DNA from: Paraglaciecola sp030730205
GTDB taxonomy: Bacteria; Pseudomonadota; Gammaproteobacteria; Enterobacterales; Alteromonadaceae
DNA: 64,000 bases
Direction: 5' to 3'
NCBI RefSeq assembly: GCF_052119645.1
Contig: NZ_JBGQOM010000005.1
Span: 1 to 64,000, forward strand
The notes beneath the pieces are model-generated. The model was given only the letters and a program-made list of their open reading frames with translations. It had not been told where the DNA came from and ran no database searches. The position numbers were made by a program, and so were the translations under genes. Every line of letters starts with the position of its first letter. Within the stretch, counting starts at the first letter, position 1. This document shows, piece by piece, positions 59,344-64,000 of the stretch.

Positions 59344-60438
59344 ATGTCACGACCTACTCAAATTATTATTGATCTGCCCGCGATTAGACATAATTGTCAA
59401 ATAGCAGCACGCCTAGCGCCACATGCTCATGTGGTTGCTATGGTGAAAGCCGATGCCTATGGGCATGGCGCCACACAAGTAGCAAAGGCCCTTGAACCGC
59501 AAGTTGCTAAATTTGGTGTGTGCTGTATTGAAGAAGCGCAAACATTGCGTCAGGCTGGTGTTAATAAGCCTATAGTATTGATTGAGGGCTGTTTTAGTGC
59601 AGAAGAATATCAGCTTGCTGCGCAGATAAACTGTGAATTGCTTATTCATACCGAACAACAAATTAGTCAGTTGTTAGCCTCAAATAGTGCGTTTAGGTTT
59701 ACCATTTGGCTCAAACTTGACACGGGTATGCACCGGCTCGGTATTGATATTGAAAAAACAGCCGCGGTGGTACAAGCGCTACAGGCGAGTAACAAAATCG
59801 AAAAGCTGATTTTAACAAGCCATTTTGCAAGTGCAGATGAGTTAAACGGTTCTTTTACTTCGCAACAAATGTTCCGTTTTGAACAGGTTGTGAGTAAGTT
59901 AAAAGCGCTAAATGCAGGTGCTTTTGATATCAGTTTAGCCAATTCAGCTGCGGTATTGGCTTGGCCTCAAAGTCATCAAGATTGGATTCGCCCAGGTATC
60001 ATGCTGTACGGAATAAGCCCTTTTAGCGACCAGCAACAGCAAGCCGATGAGCTGGTGCCAGTGATGCACTTTTGTTCAAAGGTTATTGCCCTTAGAGAGG
60101 TTAAACAGGGTGAATATGTAGGTTATGGTAATACCTGGCAAGCGAAACGTTCCTCTGTTATTGCAACGATTGCTGCTGGTTACGGCGATGGTTATCCGCG
60201 TACTGCGCCATCTGGTACGCCTGTGTTGATAAAGGGGCACAGAGCTGAGCTAGCAGGGCGAGTATCAATGGACATGCTAAGTGTTGATGTGACCGATTTA
60301 ACAGCGGTTGAAATAGGAGATCATGTTGAACTTTGGGGCGCTGCTCTAGATGTCAATGAAGTCGCCCGTTTTGCCGGTACCAATGGTTATGAGTTGGTCA
60401 CTAGAATGCCCCCCAGAGCCAAGCGTTTTTATCTATAA
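59344..60438 (+). CDS. alr: Alanine racemase
   Basis: A PLP enzyme making D-alanine for peptidoglycan. The 364 residues show PLP lysine K35 (VAMVKADAYGHG) and the opposing catalytic Tyr at about 280 (AGYGDGYPR), with GRVSMDMLSVDV and YGNTWQAKRSS also conserved. It is coupled to dat upstream. The end is nine bases from the convergent cmoB, with no terminator between. Confidence 0.96.
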   Translation: MSRPTQIIIDLPAIRHNCQIAARLAPHAHVVAMVKADAYGHGATQVAKALEPQVAKFGVCCIEEAQTLRQAGVNKPIVLIEGCFSAEEYQLAAQINCELLIHTEQQISQLLASNSAFRFTIWLKLDTGMHRLGIDIEKTAAVVQALQASNKIEKLILTSHFASADELNGSFTSQQMFRFEQVVSKLKALNAGAFDISLANSAAVLAWPQSHQDWIRPGIMLYGISPFSDQQQQADELVPVMHFCSKVIALREVKQGEYVGYGNTWQAKRSSVIATIAAGYGDGYPRTAPSGTPVLIKGHRAELAGRVSMDMLSVDVTDLTAVEIGDHVELWGAALDVNEVARFAGTNGYELVTRMPPRAKRFYL

Positions 60439-60447
60439 CTTGAAGGA

Positions 60448-61419
60448 CTAGCTTTCTGCAATAAGCACAGCGCGGAGTGGGGCGGGATGGCCTTCAATGG
60501 TGCGGCGTGCATCATTTGGGTCCATAAAATCAGCTAATGATAAACTTTCCATCCACTGGGTTTTGCGTTGTTCTTCAGTTGTAGTCAGTGCGACGTCAAC
60601 TACCCGAATATTTTTGAAACCAACCCGTTGCATCCATAATGTTAATGCCTTGGTTGAGGGCAAATACCACACATTACGCATTTGCGCATAGCGGTCTTGT
60701 GGCATAAATACGGTGTGTTCATCGCCCTCAACCACTAAGGTTTCTAATACAAGCTCACCGCCCTTGCGCAGTTGATTTTTTAGTTGGTACAAAAAGTCGA
60801 TAGGACTACGACGATGATATAAAACACCCATGGAAAACACAGTATCAAAGGCTTTTAATTCAGGGAGTTGTTCTATGCCTACCGGAATAAGATGGATACG
60901 CGGGTCTGGATTAAAGTGTTTAATAGCTTGAAATTGCATTAAAAATAATTGCGAAGGATCAGCGCCCACTACTAGGCTCGGGTCTTGTGCCAACATACGC
61001 CACATGTGATATCCACTGCCACAACCCACATCAAGTACATGCCGATTTTTCAAAGAGTGAATATGCGGTGCAACTCTGTCCCACTTCCAATCTGAGCGCC
61101 ACTCGGTATCAATGTGAATACCATGGATATAAAAAGGTCCCTTGCGCCAAGGCATAAATTGTTTAAACAAACCTAGCAGCTGTTTTTGTGTGTAGTCATT
61201 TATGTCTTGCGCTTGGCCAAATTCCACTTTATGAAGTAACTCAACACTCGAAACCTCGGTTTTTGGAAACAGCGCCAATAACTTAAGCCACTTATTAAAG
61301 TCGCCATGTAACTGCTCTTGCTGCCACAGAGCTAATTGTGCAGGTAGCACTTCTAACCAATGACTCAATGGTGATTGAGCAATGTGCTGATAAAAATCTT
61401 TAAACCAAGGTAAGGTCAC
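60448..61419 (-). CDS. cmoB: tRNA U34 carboxymethyltransferase CmoB
   Basis: It transfers the carboxymethyl group of carboxy-SAM to 5-hydroxyuridine at tRNA position 34, forming cmo5U. The 323 residues equal the E. coli protein in length. WRKGPFYIHGIHIDTEWRSDWKWDRV is diagnostic, and VLDVGCGSGYHMWRML is the SAM site. It follows cmoA by 13 bases in one operon. Confidence 0.97.
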   Translation of the reverse strand: MTLPWFKDFYQHIAQSPLSHWLEVLPAQLALWQQEQLHGDFNKWLKLLALFPKTEVSSVELLHKVEFGQAQDINDYTQKQLLGLFKQFMPWRKGPFYIHGIHIDTEWRSDWKWDRVAPHIHSLKNRHVLDVGCGSGYHMWRMLAQDPSLVVGADPSQLFLMQFQAIKHFNPDPRIHLIPVGIEQLPELKAFDTVFSMGVLYHRRSPIDFLYQLKNQLRKGGELVLETLVVEGDEHTVFMPQDRYAQMRNVWYLPSTKALTLWMQRVGFKNIRVVDVALTTTEEQRKTQWMESLSLADFMDPNDARRTIEGHPAPLRAVLIAES

Positions 61420-61432
61420 TGGCCACTTATCC

Positions 61433-62161
61433 TTATTTTATCGCGACCATGGACGCAAAATTAAAACACTTAAACCACTGAACAACTTCTGAAAAACCGC
61501 TGTTAAGTAAGCGTTGCTGATGACTCTCAAAGCTTTCTATGCGCATCACGTCTTCAAGTGCGCTGCGTTTTTGGCTAATTTCTAAATCGCTGTAACCATT
61601 TCGTCGTTTAAATTCATGGTGCAGATCAATGAGTAACTCGTTGGACTGTAGCTGAGTGTCTAATAATTTTTCTGATAAAACTAAAATACCACCGGGTTTT
61701 AAGCCAGCAAAAATACGTGCGATAACTGAAGAACGATGTTCTGGATGAATAAATTGCAGGGTAAAGTTCATAATCACCACACTGGCATTATGGATATCGA
61801 CATGTTGCAATTCGTCACATACCACTTCAATTGGGGTATCAGACTTAAACGCTTTGGTGTGTAAACGACAACGTTCCACCATTGCAGCTGAATTATCTAC
61901 TGCAATAATTCGACAGTTCTTTGCGCTTAAGTGCTTGCTTGCCGCTAAGCTTGCCGCACCTAATGAACAACCTAAATCATAAATTTGACTTTCATCTTGG
62001 GCAAAACGCCCGACCAATTGACCAATAGTATCAATGATCGTCGCATAACCGGGCACTGAACGCTGGATCATATCGGGGAAAACTTCCGCCACAGCTTGGT
62101 CAAAACGAAAGGGTTCAATGGCTTGCGGTTGTGAATAAATGGCGTCTTTGCCTGAAAACAT
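61433..62161 (-). CDS. cmoA: Carboxy-S-adenosyl-L-methionine synthase CmoA
   Basis: It makes carboxy-SAM from SAM and prephenate, the cofactor for CmoB. The start at ATG 62161 gives 242 residues (247 in E. coli). FDQAVAEVFPDMIQRSVPGY, YDLGCSLGAASLAASKHL and NFTLQFIHPEHR are diagnostic. The open frame continues to TTG 62197 without similarity. No good Shine-Dalgarno is seen at either start. Confidence 0.95.
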   Translation of the reverse strand: MFSGKDAIYSQPQAIEPFRFDQAVAEVFPDMIQRSVPGYATIIDTIGQLVGRFAQDESQIYDLGCSLGAASLAASKHLSAKNCRIIAVDNSAAMVERCRLHTKAFKSDTPIEVVCDELQHVDIHNASVVIMNFTLQFIHPEHRSSVIARIFAGLKPGGILVLSEKLLDTQLQSNELLIDLHHEFKRRNGYSDLEISQKRSALEDVMRIESFESHQQRLLNSGFSEVVQWFKCFNFASMVAIK

Positions 62162-62311
62162 GAGCTTGCTTGTCTGACTTTGAAAAATAGGCGGCAATTC
62201 TAACGTTCAAGTCCTGTTCAAGCAATTTCCTTTGAAACTTAATCACGGTGTTTAAGGCCTGCTCTTTTGTGACAAGAGATGAATACAGGGAGCTTATATT
62301 TATATACACAT

Positions 62312-62340
62312 AAAAAAACAGCCCATATAAAGGGCTGTTT
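62312..62340 (-). terminator. Rho-independent terminator of fadE
   Basis: On the minus strand AAACAGCCC pairs with GGGCTGTTT around a seven-base loop and is followed by a run of T residues (62318 down to 62312). Confidence 0.9.
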
Positions 62341-62358
62341 GGTTAGACGTAAAAGCGC

Positions 62359-64000
62359 TTAAGCCGCTTCTGCTGACTTGGGTTTGCGTTTTGCTTTGGG
62401 CTTTTGGCCTTCTTGTGCCAACTCACTTGGGTCAAAATCATCGACGTTAATAGTTCGTAAGCGACCTTGTTCTGTTGTTCTTAATAGTTCAGCTTGTTCC
62501 TCGCTAAGAACACCTAGCTCTAGACCTTTATCTGCAATCTTATCCAAGTTGGTAAATGGGTAACGCTCTTTTGCCGCTTTACATACTTTGGTGTATAAGG
62601 GCTCACTTGCGATAACATTTTCCAGAGTTTGCTCTAAATCACCCATTAACATCCCAGGTTCACGGGATAGAAACTGGCCTTTACCTAAGCGACTACGAGC
62701 CTCACATGGGGTTTGTAGGATGGTGGCAATCGCATGATCTAATTGATCAGAGGGTTTAGTAAAACGTTTACCAAAGGGCATTATTACTAATTTTAGTGCC
62801 TTACCTAACCAGTAGTTGGGGAAGTTATCCAGTAACTCTTCTAAAGACACTTCTAACTTATGCAAGGTGTCTTGCATCGCCCAATGCACCAATGGTAAAT
62901 CTTCTGCTCTGCGGCCTTCATCATCAAAACGTTTCAGAACACAAGAGCCTAGATAAAGGTAACTGAGCAAATCACCTAGACGAGCGGAAATGCGCTCGCG
63001 GCGTTTTAATTCACCACCTAACACGCCCATAGCTACATCAGATAAAAAGGCCATGTTTGAACTGTAACGTTGCATTGCACGGTAATATTGGCTTGTTTCG
63101 TCCATAAAGGGTGCTCCCGCTAAACGAGCTCCCGTGATGGAAAACCAAAGGCTTCGGAAAAAGTTACTGATGGCAAAACCAATGTGGGCAAAGAGGGCGC
63201 TGTCAAATTCTGCTAAGCCCTGTTTTTCATCCGGATTATTGGCAGCAAATAACTCCTTCAATACAAATGGGTGGCAACGCATCGCGCCTTGGCCATAAAT
63301 CATCATGTTACGGGTTAGTATGTTTGCTCCTTCAACGGTAATTGCAATGGGGGCACCCTGATAGCCTCGGCCCAAGTAATTGTTTGGCCCAAGCATAATG
63401 CCCTTGCCGCCATGCACATCCATGGAGTCATTGACTAACTGACGCATTTTTTCAGTTAAATGATATTTACAGATAGCTGAGATGACCGAAGGCTTCTCAC
63501 CTAGATCAACCCCTTTAGTCGAAAACGAAGTGACCGCGTCCATTAAATAGGTGTTACCACCAATACGACCCAGCATTTCTTCGATGCCTTCCATACTGCC
63601 CACAGGGATTTTGAACTGACGACGGATTCGCGCGTACGCGCCTGTGGCTAATGCGATACTTTTTGCGCCACCGGCTGAGTTTGAAGGTAGGGTAATACAA
63701 CGTCCAACAGACAAACACTCCACTAACATACGCCAACCTTGACCAGCCATTTTTACCCCACCAATAATGTAATCAAGGGGAACAAAAATATCATTGCCAC
63801 GAATAGGTCCATTTTGGAAAGGCACATTTAAAGGAAAATGGCGATTGCCAATATCTAAGCCTTCTGTTTCTCTGGGCAAAAGCGCGCAGGTGATCCCGTA
63901 GTCTTTTTGATCGCCGAGCAAGCCTTCTGGATCAGACATCTTAAAGGCCAAACCGATTACCGTCGCGACAGGTGCTAAGGTAATATATCGTTTATCAAAG
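62359..64000 (-). CDS. fadE: Acyl-CoA dehydrogenase FadE, N-terminus cut by window edge
   Basis: The flavoprotein for the first step of fatty acid beta-oxidation. The frame stays open to the window end (FDKRYITLAPVATVIGLAFKM before residue 'MSDPEGLLGD'), so about 547 C-terminal residues are seen of an expected 810 or so. DVHGGKGIMLGPNNYLGRGYQGAPIAITVEGANILTRNM is highly typical of the long FadE type. The C-terminal domain (DUF1974-like) has LSYLYLGSCVLKRFDDEGR. The protein ends in a basic tail (AKRKPKSAEAA). It has a clear terminator. Confidence 0.96.
   Translation of the reverse strand, partial: FDKRYITLAPVATVIGLAFKMSDPEGLLGDQKDYGITCALLPRETEGLDIGNRHFPLNVPFQNGPIRGNDIFVPLDYIIGGVKMAGQGWRMLVECLSVGRCITLPSNSAGGAKSIALATGAYARIRRQFKIPVGSMEGIEEMLGRIGGNTYLMDAVTSFSTKGVDLGEKPSVISAICKYHLTEKMRQLVNDSMDVHGGKGIMLGPNNYLGRGYQGAPIAITVEGANILTRNMMIYGQGAMRCHPFVLKELFAANNPDEKQGLAEFDSALFAHIGFAISNFFRSLWFSITGARLAGAPFMDETSQYYRAMQRYSSNMAFLSDVAMGVLGGELKRRERISARLGDLLSYLYLGSCVLKRFDDEGRRAEDLPLVHWAMQDTLHKLEVSLEELLDNFPNYWLGKALKLVIMPFGKRFTKPSDQLDHAIATILQTPCEARSRLGKGQFLSREPGMLMGDLEQTLENVIASEPLYTKVCKAAKERYPFTNLDKIADKGLELGVLSEEQAELLRTTEQGRLRTINVDDFDPSELAQEGQKPKAKRKPKSAEAA

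Overview
The window looks like a chromosomal segment of a marine gammaproteobacterium of the Alteromonadaceae type (Alteromonas, Glaciecola or Paraglaciecola kin). This is inferred from moderately AT-rich DNA, the close match of housekeeping proteins to enterobacterial and pseudomonad versions, several TonB-dependent receptors, and small families typical of Alteromonadales (DUF3718, DUF2059, DUF6491). There is no CRISPR array, transposase, integrase or phage module. Nearly all the DNA is accounted for by about 50 genes and the terminators between them.

Layout. 1-6 kb: tRNA-Asp (lacking its first base at the window edge), the lipoprotein exporter genes lolD-lolE with no lolC beside them, a dicarboxylate/acidic amino acid symporter, and a large Ig-like lipoprotein. 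6-13.4 kb: astB, topA, yaiL-like DUF2058, and an unusual nuclease that joins a FAN1-like VRR-NUC protein to a DnaQ-type exonuclease. 13.4-19.5 kb: a small hypothetical, a secreted DUF1028 protein, a CPA1 antiporter with a TrkA-N domain (TTG start), a PspB-like small membrane protein, and a lipoprotein-type gamma-glutamyltransferase.

19.6-31.6 kb is the most coherent accessory block. It holds 3-hydroxybutyrate dehydrogenase, a secreted polyhydroxybutyrate depolymerase, a secreted MetX-like esterase and a GntP-family permease as one minus-strand operon. Divergent from these is a TonB-dependent receptor, and the two units share a control region with a perfect 6-4-6 inverted repeat flanked by 21-bp direct repeats. 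A NarL-type response regulator and a 1133-residue symporter/PAS/histidine kinase/receiver protein follow, resembling the CrbS/CrbR (MxtR/ErdR-like) acetate-switch system. The proposed reading is a complete route for breaking down and taking up PHB or 3-hydroxybutyrate.

31.7-51.6 kb carries the ancestral block grpE-dnaK-dnaJ ... dapB-carA-carB-greA. Separate sigma-32 promoters precede grpE and dnaK, and a pair of ARG boxes precedes carA (TTG start). About 9.7 kb of accessory genes separates dnaJ from dapB: DUF2059, VOC and ABM proteins, DUF3718, cytochrome c', cytochrome b561, a second TonB receptor, tpm, and two bacterial PH-domain proteins.

51.7-64 kb: a small secreted protein too weak to be obvious, hemN with an FNR-type box, the Fur-box-controlled siderophore receptor plus PiuC hydroxylase pair, OsmC-like and CvfB-like genes, the D-amino acid pair dat-alr, the tRNA modification pair cmoA-cmoB, and the C-terminal two thirds of fadE running off the right edge.
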